A stretch of DNA of 64,000 nucleotides. Origin: Pithys albifrons albifrons (taxonomy: Eukaryota > Chordata > Aves > Passeriformes > Thamnophilidae). The position numbers and the translations under genes were made by a program. Where the stretch lies: the NCBI RefSeq assembly GCF_047495875.1, contig NC_092474.1, positions 4,605,001 to 4,669,000 on the forward strand. Reading direction: 5' to 3'. The notes under the pieces were generated by a model. It saw only the letters and a list, made by a program, of their open reading frames with translations, did no database searches and was not told where the DNA came from. Every line of letters starts with the position of its first letter. The stretch's first letter is position 1. Below, one piece after another: positions 35,701-47,499 of this stretch.

Positions 35701-38700
35701 GAAAATATCAGAGATACTGTGGCCAATACCATACCTGGGGTGGTCTAATACAGAAGGGATGGGATGGGACAGGTCTGTCCTTCGTTATGAAGAAACGTGA
35801 GAGGAAAGTACAAGTAATTAAGGATTGCTAATTCTTCCAGTGGCTATTTAATTAAACTGACTATACTCTGTGTTCAGATAGGTGGGGTTCTTTAAATAAT
35901 CATTCCAGTACTAATTCAGTGAAATAGCTGTTATTGCCAGTACCTTCAGTGCAGTGCTGTGCTGGATTGTATGTGCTGGGGAAGACAAGAGCAAATGTGA
36001 AGTGTCTGAGAAATTACAGTCATGTCACCAAGGATGACAAGTTCACTCAAAACAGCGTTTAGTGAAAAGTTTTTTGCAGTCTGTAATTTTTGTTTAATTC
36101 CCAGCACTGTAGGTTGTTATGGATGTTTTTAAGTTGCCTAAATCGTTGATATGACTTTTATAATGATGTCGACATTGATTGTTTCTCCTCATTCATCAGG
36201 CTTTGCCTCTGCTGAACCCCTTTGCTTGTCTCACTGATGCTCTCTTTGTATCACAGTTGTGCAATGCCACAACACAGCACACTGTCAACCACTCCACTTA
36301 ATTTATTAAAGGAAGCAAATTATCACTCTGAGGAATAGTGTGGTTCTGCCTTGATTACTGCTGTAATCAATGTGAGGTATTACTTTGACTTTTGTGTCTG
36401 TTGGAGCAACTCCTATTTATTTCTTTTTATTTTCTTGAACAGAGAAAAGAGAACAGCTTTTAGCATATGTCTCTTTCTTGTGTGAGCTGCCACACAGTTC
36501 CAGCTCCAATACATACACAGAGAAGACATATGGTTTTAAAAAAAGTTCTTTTTCTTCTAAGAAATCCAGAAAGAAAATTCTCTTCTTAAAAAGAGAAATT
36601 ATACCTTTACCACATGTCTTCTGGTGCCTGTGTTGAGAGTAAGGAACAAAGGCACCTTCTACCAGGTGTGTTAAACTCACTGCTCTTCTAAATAAAAAGC
36701 CAAACAAAAGCACACTCTTAGGTATAATTTTAACCTATGTATCCTCTGGATATGTGTGTGCCACTGTTATGTGAGAGTTCATGAAGTTTTGAGTGCCAGC
36801 AGGTGGGATAGATGTTCATACAGGTTTCTTAGAAGGCTTTGTTGATGTAGGCAAGGAAACAGAAGTGTGTTCTGTTGACCTTCTCTGGGATCTTGCTCGC
36901 TTTGAGAGGACTGTTACAGAAAGGGAACAGTGTAACCTTTGCCCACATTAAACAAGGTAAAAGGCAACTGAAATTCAGGCCAAGTGTTGCAATTTACTTT
37001 TCAGCACAGAACTCTGGGTGAGGTATTCAGGAAACAACGATACTGATGGCTGCTGTGTTACTCACAGGAGGTGGAAATTGGTCTTGGAGAATTAATTACA
37101 TTCAAGCCAGCATAACCCTCTCCTTCCTACATGGCTATTTCTAATTGGAAATAACACTGATCATGTTTATGTTTCACTTAGAAAGCTAAAGAATAGCATG
37201 ACATGGTTTTAGAGCATCCCAGTCTAGCTACTTGCAAAGAAAATGTAGGAGAGAACTATTATTAGCAAAGCAATTCATTCAGAAATGTTCTGTCAGATTT
37301 TGATTAATTTCTTGTGATGATCAAGTCACATTTTCTGTATTTGCAGTTGCTTCTCTTTGGTTTAGGTTTTTATTCTTGAATATGTTTTGTTTCTTTCTGC
37401 ATGGAGGAAACACTGGGGCCTATTTTGCTGGATGCCTGAACAGTGACAAATGCAACCATTTCATACACAGTGGGATCCCTGGCAAGGCTTTGATCCCAAT
37501 ATATCAAGAATCAAGAGACAGCAGACAAAATCCATCTCTAATGCAAACTTCATTGGATTCCTACCGAGTTGCAGTAAGGATGAATTTGATGCAGGGTTCT
37601 TGACAAGTCTGAGTTACCTGTGTTTATGGTTTGAAGGGATGATACACAGTAATTGTGTGTGCAAATCACAGGCAGTAACTTTAAGAGCCTGGCAGTCACT
37701 GCAAAAGGGTTGCTGTGCTGCAGTCACTCAGCTGAACTGAATATGTGAAAAAATGTTATTGCAAGACGTGACAAAATGTAATGGTAAATCCTATCTGACA
37801 AAGAGGATGGGTGGTTGTATTAAGGCTTAAGACTGCGTGTGGGGAGTTTTCATTTCCCTCTCTGGCCCTGGCATACATCTCAAGACACCCTGAAAGGCTG
37901 TACTCTGCATGGGAGGGGAGGTGGGTCACATGCCAGTAGATGGTGCTCAAAAATCAGCAGCTTTCCACTTCGAGTCTGTAGTACCTGGGCAGTTCTGTGC
38001 CCTGCAAATGGCTTCTCTTATTTCTCTCCTTCCACAGACCCCATCTGGGAGCTGGAGAATGGGTGATGTTCAGTAGACACCCATCTTGCCTTTCAGCAGC
38101 TTGTGGTCAGGTTCTCTCCAGCCCTCCAGCATGGCCCTGGGCGTGTTGCTTGTGCCTGGATTCACCTCCTATAGCTGAGATGCCTGAACTGCCCATGGAT
38201 TGCTAAGCAGGGAAAGGAAAGGGAAAGGAAATTCTGCTGCAGGGCAAGCACTTAGTTGCAGAGCTCTTATCCACCCCAAGGAAGAACCTGTTCTACTCCA
38301 CTGACCAGAAGGAGTGTCTGGACTCCAACCTGGTACTCAGCTTTGAGCTGCAGCTCAGTAAACCTCAACTCTTACTGGCTGCACATCAGTTCTGTGTCGT
38401 ATCAAATGAGACTGCACATCCTCACTGCACAGGGCTGTTGTAAAGAGGAGCTGGTGGAAGACATGAGGGGCACCAATAATGCATCCTCTGTGTAGGCCTG
38501 GGCAAGACTTAAAAGGTTCTGTGAGTTGCCTTGCAAGCAGAATAGCAATGCTAACATGGTACCTAAAGGGAGATTCATTTGTAGCCTTAAGCTGCACTGA
38601 GCTCCTGGGGTGGGAGTTGTGACAGAAGAAAAATATGTATTTCATTAGCAGCAGAATTTCTCCCTGCTACTGAAATTTTTAAATGGTGAAGTAGTACCTT

Positions 38701-39500
38701 TGTCAAAGAAAGCCCTTCTTAATAGAAGCTCTTTTCAATAGTGGGATCTTCATTAAATTGTGACTTGGAGCCATTTAAAGCCAAGGATGTGATTTGTGTT
38801 TCACAACACCAAGGTTTACTATTAAGCATGCAGCTTATACAACTAATGAACATAGTCATAAAACTTCCATTATATCAGTAACTTTAAGGCAGCAGAGTTG
38901 GAAGAGTTCAGGAACATATGACATTCTTCAGACCATTAGCACACAGGAGCTACGTGTACATTACTGCTGGAAACATCCCATTCCACCTTCCTTGGCACTT
39001 ATTTCCTGGTGGTCTCCAGTCTCAGCCACTCTGACAGCTCTGAGACATGCTAACACCAGGGTTTTGACTAATTCCCAGCCACAGACACAAGAAGATGTCA
39101 GTGAATAAGGGCTTTGAAACATGGTTTAAAAAGCCTTAATTCCCAGCTGTGATTGGGTACTAATGAGTAGCAGAGTAAGATCTGTATCTAACACAATGCT
39201 TGTTTACATGATTAATGTAATGGTTAGGGGTTGGTTCCTGTGTTTTTCTAGTCATTCCAGCACATGGTGTGTCATATAATGGAATATTAGTATGTTGGAC
39301 ATAGAGAAAAACTTTCAGAGCAAGTATTTGTTTTTCAGCTTAGATAGCAGGTGCTTGATCAAAAATATTCTCTCAGCCACTGACAGCTGTATTTTTTCAG
39401 AATCAGACTTGCTCTTGTTCTTTGTAAGTTTAAGATAAAGCTGACAAAGAGAATTCTGCATTAGGAGTACAGAAAAAGAGCATTTTATGTTACAGATAAC
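32731..39500. other. Non-coding DNA
   Basis: No gene recognised. A somewhat GC-richer patch at 33340-33550 has short overlapping frames on both strands. An AGGGAAAGGA-type short tandem lies near 38212-38231. The rest is AT-rich unique sequence. Frames are all 104 codons or fewer and lack motifs. Confidence 0.55.
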
Positions 39501-41759
39501 CTTCTAGAAGATATTGTAATCCAATTTTAGTTTAAATTTTTAAAATAATCTATCATCAGCAAAGTGTGGTACGTACTTCTAATGGCAAAATAATCAGAAA
39601 ATGTATTCCAGAATAATACATATGTGTTTAGTGTCCCATGTAAACTCTCATACATCTTCAGGAATGGCTTGCAATGAGCACCAATCAATATAGTCTGAAT
39701 ATGGATATTTGCTAAGATTAAATACATTGTTCAAAAACAAAAAGTATCTTTGGAAGCATGGAGAGCTTAACTACCTCATATCCAAGGGATATAAAATTAA
39801 TTCAAGAAAGACTGCAAGTAAATGCCATTTAATAATTACTCTTATCAATCCAGAAACAGAGGCTAAATATGCTTCATAAATTATTTGCTTCGCTTGTTCC
39901 AGTTAAAACATTGGTTTGAATGAACAGTCTCCAGCCTGCAAATGCAACAGAGCTGCAGCTGAACTCCATCATGCAGCAATCACACCAAACCAGCCATTCT
40001 TTGTGCTGTTGTGCCACCCTTGTATCCATTTCCCACCTGATTAGTGGCCCTTCAAAAGTAGAGAGCTGCTGCTTCAAGAAGAAACCAGGAGTCCTCTCTC
40101 CAGCAGCCAGAGCTCTGTCTGGGAGCAGGTGAGGGAGTCCCTGGCACTGATAGAGGACAAGAAGGGGCTGAAGCAGGAGGATGTCTCTCTCTCCTAGAGA
40201 CACCTGGAGGCCACAGGTCCTGAAAGAGGGCACAGTGGTGGCAATTTGGGAACTGTGTGATTTCCATTGCTCTTTCAGACCCACCAGATCTCCAATATGC
40301 TCTGGGGTTCCACTGGGCTTTGAGGTGTCTGGTTTTAACTCACTCCCTTGGCACCTGAGGTCAACATTTCCCAAATTAATATCTTAATTTTGCTCTGCTC
40401 ACTAGTTCCAGAGGTTTTCAGCAACTTTACTGCACCTTATGTTTGTGATAAAGTTTTAGGTGAAGGAAAATGGAGGTTGTAGATGACAGAGTGTAATGTA
40501 TTCTGGGATCATATCTAGGCACGGAAACAGAGCTACCTGACTTCAGGGAGTGCTTTGTAAAGAGTCAGTAGGCTACAGCATTTATGGGATTCTGCTGTAA
40601 GGAACTGCTAGCAGAAATTATGATGTGTCTGCTTTATTTTTTAATTTTGTTAATGTAGCATTAAGCATTTTTACCCCAGCCCACATCCTGAGAGGTTCGT
40701 TTTTGCCTCAATGTCCCTACAACACACCAGCACAGATTGCTCTGTGTGTGTACAACTGTCTGATGACTGGAAGGAGGAAGAAAGGATGTAGATGCTGAGG
40801 AGATGGGTTTAGAAATGGAGATCAGGATCAGCACTGAGCTCTGCCAAGGCCATACTTGGAGGTATTTTTTCAGTGGCAGCCCTGATTTCCATAATTGCTG
40901 ATCCCTGTGGCTCATTTCAAACACACTGCAGCAAATCTGTATCTCTGGCAGGCTCCTGTTCAGCTGCTGCTGTTCCCAATCCAGGTCACTGGGCAGCCCT
41001 GCTGTCATTCCAGTGGATAGTGCTGTGCCAGGGTGGAATGGCCTGGCTGAGGGGAGCCATCCAAAAGGCTCCCCATGGCACCTCCCCTGGTCACCCCAGC
41101 TGGGGACAGAGCTGCCTGCAGGTCCTGCCTTGCTGTGCTCCATCAGAGCTCCCACCACATCCAGGTCCCTGGAAACACACAGCGTTTTTCAGTTGCTGTG
41201 GTAGGAAAGGCTGCCTAAACCTGAAGTGGTAAAGCCCCTTTGTGTTGCTTCAGCCCTTCTGCAGAGGCACCAGAGAAAGTGTGATGTCTCCACTGGATTG
41301 TGGTTGTACCTGAGCCAGGTGTGCTCCATGTGATCCCATTGCTCCACCTTTCTGATTACCAGAAGGAGAGTGAATTAATAAACTTTGTTCTCATCTGGGT
41401 TGATTGATAGAGCACCCTAGAACTGTTCTTTCACTTTATAATGACTCTTAGACAGATTATTACATGGACTCTGATTTAGAACTGGGGGGGAAACCTATGG
41501 AAGATGCTTCTTTTTTACAGTTTAAAAAATTAAGTAATTCTTAAATTCTCTGTATCAGAAACAATTATCTCTATTTTGTAGAAACTTTGTAGAAATTGGG
41601 AGCAGAAAAGTGGCACAATTATTAAAAATGAGAAATTTAGTTGTTAATGAGAAATGCCAGTCAATTAACCTTTCCTTGCAATTATTGTATATTTGTAACC
41701 TCCTGCTTGCTGAGGTAGGCACATGATCTCACTTTGACTCCTGGTAGGGCTGGCATTAG
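39501..41759. other. Non-coding DNA with two 165-codon-class minus-strand frames, unrecognised
   Basis: Minus-strand frames at 40374-39874 (166 codons) and 41158-40661 (165 codons) are the longest on that strand. Both are overlapped by open frames on the plus strand (for example 40873-41232), and neither translation contains a domain, signal peptide or transmembrane pattern I can defend. Composition between 40050-40330 and 40900-41200 is richer in G and C, which explains the lack of stops. I do not call either a gene. Old repeat or non-coding transcript remain possible. Confidence 0.35.
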
Positions 41760-41788
41760 TCTGATTGCAGCTCCAGAGCTCAATCAGA
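41760..41788. repeat. Compact inverted repeat, 13 paired bases with one bulge
   Basis: TCTGATTG, one unpaired C, AGCTC, a 2-base loop CA, GAGCT, CAATCAGA. The two sides are exact complements apart from the single bulged base. It sits in AT-rich DNA with ATTA-type motifs around it (41590-41870). A transcript could fold it into a short hairpin, or it may be a dyad binding site. Confidence 0.85.
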
Positions 41789-42214
41789 AGCTGCAATTAG
41801 TATCCTCCAGTGTGATTACAGCATCTCTTTGCTTGGCCATCTGACAGATTTCTAATGTTTTCCAAGTTTCTTGTGGATGGGGAAAAGGAAGAGGCCTTAT
41901 AATTTTCACAAAGTAACTTTCCAACATGTGGTGGCCTTAGTTGCAAAATTAGTTTGGGTTTCTATAGAGTTTTATCTTTTGAAATCAAACTTCAGATAAA
42001 CTCAGGAAAACCTACTACTCATCAAAATGAAAGAAAATTACAAAGAGCTTGTAGCACTTTAGATGAATCTGAATTGTATTGAAAGGTTCATGAACTTGGG
42101 GAGTCCAGCACAGAATATAATACAGAGTTTTCACTTGACTCCTGAGTTGCTCTCTGGGGGAAGTTATTAGCAAGGCAGCAGGGCAGGTACCCATCCATGC
42201 AAACAGGAAATCAA

Positions 42215-42266
42215 GTCAACAAGTTGTTCATGTCCCTTCCAACCCAAACCATTCTATGATTTTATG
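42215..42266 (+). mobile_element. CR1 LINE terminal 3' fragment
   Basis: The plus strand shows 'tgtcccttccaacccaaacc' followed by two octamer units, ATTCTATG (42251-42258) and ATTTTATG (42259-42266), the standard end of CR1. Only about the last 50 bp can be recognised, and upstream sequence does not continue the CR1 pattern. It lies with its 3' end facing the 3' side of the minus-strand CR1 fragment that begins about 166 bp downstream. Confidence 0.88.
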
Positions 42267-42431
42267 TTTGGGGCTTTTTTCTTGCTTCATACTTTAGGGT
42301 TTCATCTGGGAGCATAAGATCACAGCAATTAAGGCTGTGAAGCACCTCGAGACCTGTCATTGGCCTGTCCACACTGAGGTAGGAGCAAATTTCCCAAAAT
42401 AGGCTTCTTTGCCCCGTTTAAAATAATTTCT

Positions 42432-42815
42432 GAGATCCTGCTTCTTTTTCTTCTTCTTCTTGCATCTTGAGTAAAACTCCATTTAATTTAGCCCAGAATG
42501 GGATTTGCCTTTTTTAGTGTCAGTGGTGTGTTGATTCATATGCAGCTTGTGGTAAAGCAGCTCCTCTGCTGCAGTACTTTTGCCTGTCCAGTAATTCCCT
42601 ATTTTGTACTTGGGCATTCTTACTAAATGTAGCACTTTGCACTTGCCTGCAGACTTTCCTCCTATTGGTCTTGCTCCATTTCTCTGGCTGCCCAGATCAT
42701 TTTGCCTTCTGACCTCCCCCTGTGAAGTGGTGCAGCCGCCACCCTGCACCTCCAATCTCTGATGAGGCAGCCTGATTTGTCATCAGAAAATTCACCAGGT
42801 TGTTCTAGGAGGGGT
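42432..42815 (-). pseudogene. CR1 ORF2 (reverse transcriptase) fossil, frameshifted
   Basis: Read on the minus strand, this is a decayed piece of the CR1 LINE ORF2 polyprotein covering the end of the reverse transcriptase palm and the region after it. The complement of 42779-42790 reads FSDD, matching the FADD catalytic motif of the family with Ala changed to Ser. Further on, in a different frame, come residues such as KCKVLHLVRMPKYKIGNYW and LYHKLHMNQ, which correspond to the conserved KCxVLHLGR...Y.MG and D.KL.MSQ blocks. The FSDD codons and the later block are out of phase, so at least one frameshift lies between 42755 and 42790. A 90-codon piece (42755-42483) happens to stay open. The lower-coordinate end fades near 42432, with a TTC-rich stretch at about 42441-42463. 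The divergence suggests an old CR1 lineage and a much earlier insertion than the 10.5-kb copy. No function remains. Confidence 0.85.
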
Positions 42816-43350
42816 TGAGCTGATCAAGCTTCCTTTCCTATGGACCTTGTTCCACATCCAACTTATCACAACATCCCCAGGTAAATACAGGCAAAGACTT
42901 AACCACTGGGACAAACCCCAGTGGAACCACTTGTTCTACACATCACCTGCCTTCTCCCCAGCTGTGTCCTTGGAAGTGAGTTAAGACTCTGGAAGAGAAA
43001 TATCTGTAAGACACATGCAGTTTATATTCTTTTATGCTCTTCATTGTTTAAATTTCTCCAGTCTGTGATTCTTTAGTCTCTACTGGGAAACTTTGAAGGT
43101 CATTTTAATTGCACTCTTATTTATAAATGGCTTTCTTGGCCACACAGTGCCACTCACAGCAGATTAAACCTGAGGCTCTCTGTGTCTGCCTTTGTTTTTT
43201 GGAAAAGATTGATAAGTGATTTACTGTTGGTCGAATGGTTTAGAAATGAGCTCTTAGATAAGTGATCAGAAAAAGAGGGTTTTTTCATATGGAATTATTT
43301 TCCACAGGGTACAAAGGGGTTGTTTTTCTAAATACTAACATAAGGATGCA
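42816..43350. other. Non-coding DNA, possibly further decayed CR1
   Basis: Sequence upstream of the CR1 reverse-transcriptase fossil could hold more of the same element, but I cannot align it by eye. No gene seen. Confidence 0.4.
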
Positions 43351-43412
43351 CAGACCAGATTCTCAGCTGGAGTAAGTTAACAGAGTCAATATTGATTTAC
43401 ACCAGCTGCAAA
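43351..43412. repeat. Probable ancient amniote palindromic repeat (MITE-like) remnant
   Basis: CAGCTGGAGTAAGTT (43364-43378) and GATTTACACCAGCTG (43394-43408) are inverted arms that match at 12 of 15 positions, preceded by 'ccagattct'. The wording closely resembles an old fold-back repeat common in turtles, crocodilians and birds ('cagattctcagctggtgtaaat' and its complement). I do not recall the database name with certainty, so the call rests on remembered similarity plus the visible inverted arms. Confidence 0.55.
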
Positions 43413-43745
43413 TATTTTTCCCATAATATTTTTCCTTGTACTGTAATTTTCTCTAATGCAAACCCTAATTTCTTCTCCCTGAACTCAAATTTTGAACTCC
43501 CATAATTCCTGCATCTGTTTATTTACTTTCTGGTTTGTATTCTTTTCGCTGGGTTTATTAACATACTGTATTTTCTCCCCTTTCAACAGCATGTGCACTG
43601 CATGTTTAAGCTCTCATTTATAGTCCATGTTTGCTTTCTGTGATACTGTTATGTTGAAAATCAATAAAAAGGCAATTTAGGAAAAAAATATGATTTTCTC
43701 TGAAGTCTAGTTAAAGAAACTGCCAATAATTAACATGGGACACCA

Positions 43746-43812
43746 ACCCTGCTCCCTGAAGCCCTTGGATTTCTTACTGACTTCAGCAGGATTTAGTGGG
43801 GTCCGTGGACTC
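43746..43812. repeat. Probable ancient amniote palindromic repeat, second remnant
   Basis: The segment reads 'ccctgctccctgaag' (about 43747-43761) then 'actgacttcagcagga' (about 43777-43791), so CCTGC..TGAAG is inverted as CTTCAGCAGG around a spacer. The combination 'cctgctccc.ttgaagtcaatgg / attgacttcag' is typical of an old palindromic element found across sauropsids. This copy is diverged. It may belong with the remnant some 350 bp earlier. Confidence 0.5.
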
Positions 43813-46800
43813 CAGACCATTAATCCTTTGTCATAGCTGGGAGCTGGGTCTGTGCAAGAAAATTAGGCTTAGCTCTGTGCAAATCAGTTCAGCTCCAGTA
43901 AAAGGAAAATGCTCCTGGCCTTTTCTCCAGATATGAAATATAAGAATATGATTTTGTAATTCCAGCTTTCAACAGAAAGAAGTTCTGAAATACCCGTTTA
44001 AAAGACCTCGGGTTTTTTGGTGCTTACTTGACAAATCTCCTCTTCTAGAACATCCTGAAGGCTGGACAGCTGGAAGGGAGTTACCCAAAACCACAACAAA
44101 CTTGGCATTGTGGTGTGCAAATGTCAGACTCTCCACTGCACATCAACAACAAAGATTATTTGAAAGCTTAAACCAGCAGATTGGCAGATATGGAGTTTCC
44201 ATGTGAGGGAACTCACTTCAAATTTGACTTGAAATGTGTACAGCTGTTCACAGCTTTTGAGGGGCTTTTGTTTCTCCCCCCAAAACATGAAAATTATGCA
44301 TTTAATAAAATCTGCTTCAATAGATAAGTGGTATTGTGGGATGAACAAAACTGTACCTGCAGTTCTGTCTACCCCACGCACTAATCAGTGCACAGATAAA
44401 TGCATTTTAATAATTTATTATCATTTATCTTCAGTGCAGCTCTATTATGCTTTTCATTCTTGCTGTAAATATGTAAAATGCTGTTAATCAACCTTTGTTA
44501 GTGAATATTTGATTAATAGGTAGCAGATGTACTTGCCCCTGTGTATACTGCATTAAATGCAATGTACCAACACATAATTCATTATTTTAATAACACACTG
44601 GGCTAATAAATCAAAGGAATGCTTGAGAATGCAACAGCCAGAATTACCAAAGGAATAGCTGTGCATTGTTTTTAAAGTAATAAATTTGTGCATTGTTTTA
44701 AGTACAGTGTGGACTTAAAAATCTGCTGCCTGTGAGCCCTAATATCACATTCCTGTGGGAATGACTAAGGACTAACAAAGAGCTGCTCATTTCTCCCAGC
44801 CCCCTTCTGTGAGAGAGCAAAAATCAATCCCAGACCCAAAGACCTTACAAATCCAAAGCGACAGGAAGAATAAAGGCTGAGGAAAAGCCCCAGCAGGTCC
44901 TGATGAGCTCACAATACGATGTCTGCAAATACCCTTTTCTCTCTGTGATGTGTGCAGGTGTCTAATTTCAGTCTTGCCAGTGGGTTCAAGTTAGGAAGGT
45001 GAGAGCTACCCAGAGAAGAGGGAGGAGGCTGCAGTGAAAAGCCAAACACAAAGAGGAGAGAATAGTAAGTCAGAACTCGTGTAGGGAGCAGCCAGATACA
45101 GCATCAGTGCCCATCAGTGCTTGTCCAAACTGCTGCACACTGGATTGAAATGTTCAAGTGATGCTCTGTTTGAGCAACCTGGTATTTTCTTTAATGGGCA
45201 ATCACTAAAGTTTTAAGTTCAAAGTCTTTGCTTATTGCTAATCCATTGGCATTCTGATGTGACAGCTGCATTACTGAACAAGTCCCTTTTGGTGACATGT
45301 GTCACTCAGTTCCTGAATTTGAATGCATAGAATTCTCCAAGTTGGATAGCTCCATGGGGAGGATAATTTTGTGACTCAGGGTTAGTCACAATTATAGAGC
45401 TAAAGCAGACAAGGAGGAGGTAATTTGCACAATTTCTCAGACTAAGCCAAGAGCAGAGCTTTGAGTCCTACAGGAGCATTCCCTCCTTTCTCAACACTGC
45501 CCATTTCTAATGGAAAATAGATCTTATTTATGATATTATCATAGTTGTAGATATTATTTAATGGTAAGTGCTATACAGTATATATAATACAATGCATATA
45601 ATCCAGTAAGACAGTTTAATTTCTTATTCTCTGATATTTTTCACGGACTGCTTATTTTTCATGACCTTGGCAATGTGTTTGATTCAATAAGGGATTATCA
45701 GTTTTGATAGGCCCTGTATTTAATTCTGTACCTTGGTCAAAATCTACACTGCTTTGCATTGATTTCCATGTGCAATTAATACATTTTGTCAGTGACAAAT
45801 GCATGCAGAGATAATGCACTCCACTCATTTTAATCTCTCCTGTGTACATTTTAAATCAAAATAGCACCTGGTGGCCGAGCCCTCCTGAGAAGTGGTGGGT
45901 TTAATGTGGAAAAGTAGCACTAAGAATTGCTTGCATATTATAATAATTTTTAGCAGTGAAATAACAAATAATTCACGACGAATTTGGGGACCTCAAAAGC
46001 TTAGACACTTTCAAATCAACACTGGTTAAATGGCTCTGTTGTACTGTGTCTTGCTCATACAGTGCAATTGAATGTCAAATTAGATGAACAACACAAACAA
46101 TCCCCTGAAATGTGTAATGTCTTCACTCTGATATTCCTTCAAGACATGACCCTTGTACAGTCCACAGATAACAGCAGGGTATATGGTCATATCAATATCC
46201 TGAATGGAGCTGGCTCTGAAATGGGATTTGAGCTCCTTGAGGATGTGCCATCTCTTACTCTGAGTTCATTTAAAATAGGGGAAAAAAGTCTGAAATGTCT
46301 TTGAAGTCTCAAAGACTTTATAATTAACTTTGCTCTAATATTTAACTTGGTGTTTCTGACTTATTACAGTTGTAGCTTTGTGACAGGTATCATTTCAACA
46401 TGTAATCTAAAAGTCATAGCTACCAAAACCATTTAGTTCATACTTCAAGACAAACAAATCTTTCAACCTTATTCAACTGATTTTTATCTACAGCATTCAA
46501 GAGATCAATATGTGTTTGTGAAGAGCTTCAATTCTGTCAAACCTCTGTTTTCAGACACAAGACTCTTCCATTTAGAAGCACAGTTGGCTCTTGGCTGCAG
46601 TTTGTGAAGCTGCAAACTTTTCATCTGCCCAACATAGAAATGGACCATGACTGATAAGAGTATTTCAGTACCACTCCTGTCAAACCTCACAGAACTGAGA
46701 CCATTAGGATGCAGACCAAAATCCTTTCCCTTTGTTTATTTCAAGAAACACCCAAATAAAAAAGTTGCTTTGTAGGATTGCCTTTGATATTTTATAGAAC

Positions 46801-47404
46801 TCCCTTTAGAGCTGCTGTTCATGTGAACCTTTAATTTCTGATAGAAAAAATAAAACCAGTGTTGAAAGCTAGACTACAAATAAATAATAATAATACCCCT
46901 CTGCCTCTTTTTAATCTGTTTATATCCTTACAGAGCTGTTGTTAGTACAATTGTGTGTGACTGCCTCTGAAGCAGTAATGGATGATGTCTTCATTGTGCA
47001 GCAGTGACTGGAAATGTTATTCCCAGTTTGCTGACAGATATTCAGAAAAATGGGAGAAAAATGGTGAGGCTTATCTCACATAACTTTAGACAGATGAAAA
47101 ATAGATTTCTGGTCTAAATAAACTAGACTCCCTCTACATGCAGTAAAGAGAAAAGGACTTATAGGAGGTGATTTATTCTACTTATTTCAAGAGGTATCAT
47201 TTGTCTTGTGGAGGTAGCCTAGACAACACACAAACACCCAGTGTTCAGGGACTGAGGTGGGAATCAAAGAGATCTGCACAATTAAAACAAGGCCTCCAGA
47301 GCTGGAGTCCAGAAATAAGGCTATAAATCCCATAATGGAGTGGTTAAATTTGGCTACTTGGTTCAATTTTTCTTTCCCCTGCTCTGATCGTTCGATCAGC
47401 CCTG
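43813..47404. other. Non-coding AT-rich DNA
   Basis: No gene recognised. The interval 44380-44640 is AT-rich with repeated ATTA, TTAATCA and octamer-like words and could be a conserved element, but nothing proves it. A TATA-rich patch lies at 45560-45605. An 8-bp-arm hairpin (GTCTTTGA / TCAAAGAC) occurs at 46297-46316. A 7-bp inverted repeat with a 2-base loop, CTGATCG-TT-CGATCAG, sits at 47384-47399 just upstream of a CR1 tail. Confidence 0.5.
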
Positions 47405-47499
47405 GAGAACGGGACTGTTGGTGTAACAGTGCTGGGTTAACTGTTGTACTCAATGATCTTAAAGGTCCTTTCCAACCTAAATGATTCCATGATTCTGTG
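47405..47499 (+). mobile_element. CR1 LINE 3'-end fragment
   Basis: The plus strand shows 'ggtgtaacagtgctgggtta', 'actcaatgatcttaaaggtc', 'ctttccaacctaaatg', and then two diverged octamers ATTCCATG (47484-47491) and ATTCTGTG (47492-47499). This is the CR1 3' UTR end. About 95 bp can be recognised, and the 5' boundary is approximate. No coding content. Confidence 0.9.

Noticed and set aside
39874..40374. 166-codon minus-strand open frame as a gene
   Set aside because: Opposite-strand frames are also open, the region is GC-richer than its flanks, and no domain or gene structure is visible.
40661..41158. 165-codon minus-strand open frame as a gene
   Set aside because: It overlaps a 119-codon plus-strand frame, lacks recognisable motifs, and is explained by local base composition.
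45326..45350. GCATAGAATTCTCCAAGTTGGA as a CR1 tail
   Set aside because: Only one octamer-like word and a weak 'gttgga' match. No further CR1 blocks follow.
46297..46316. 8-bp-arm hairpin as an RNA element
   Set aside because: Arms this short are expected several times by chance in 64 kb.
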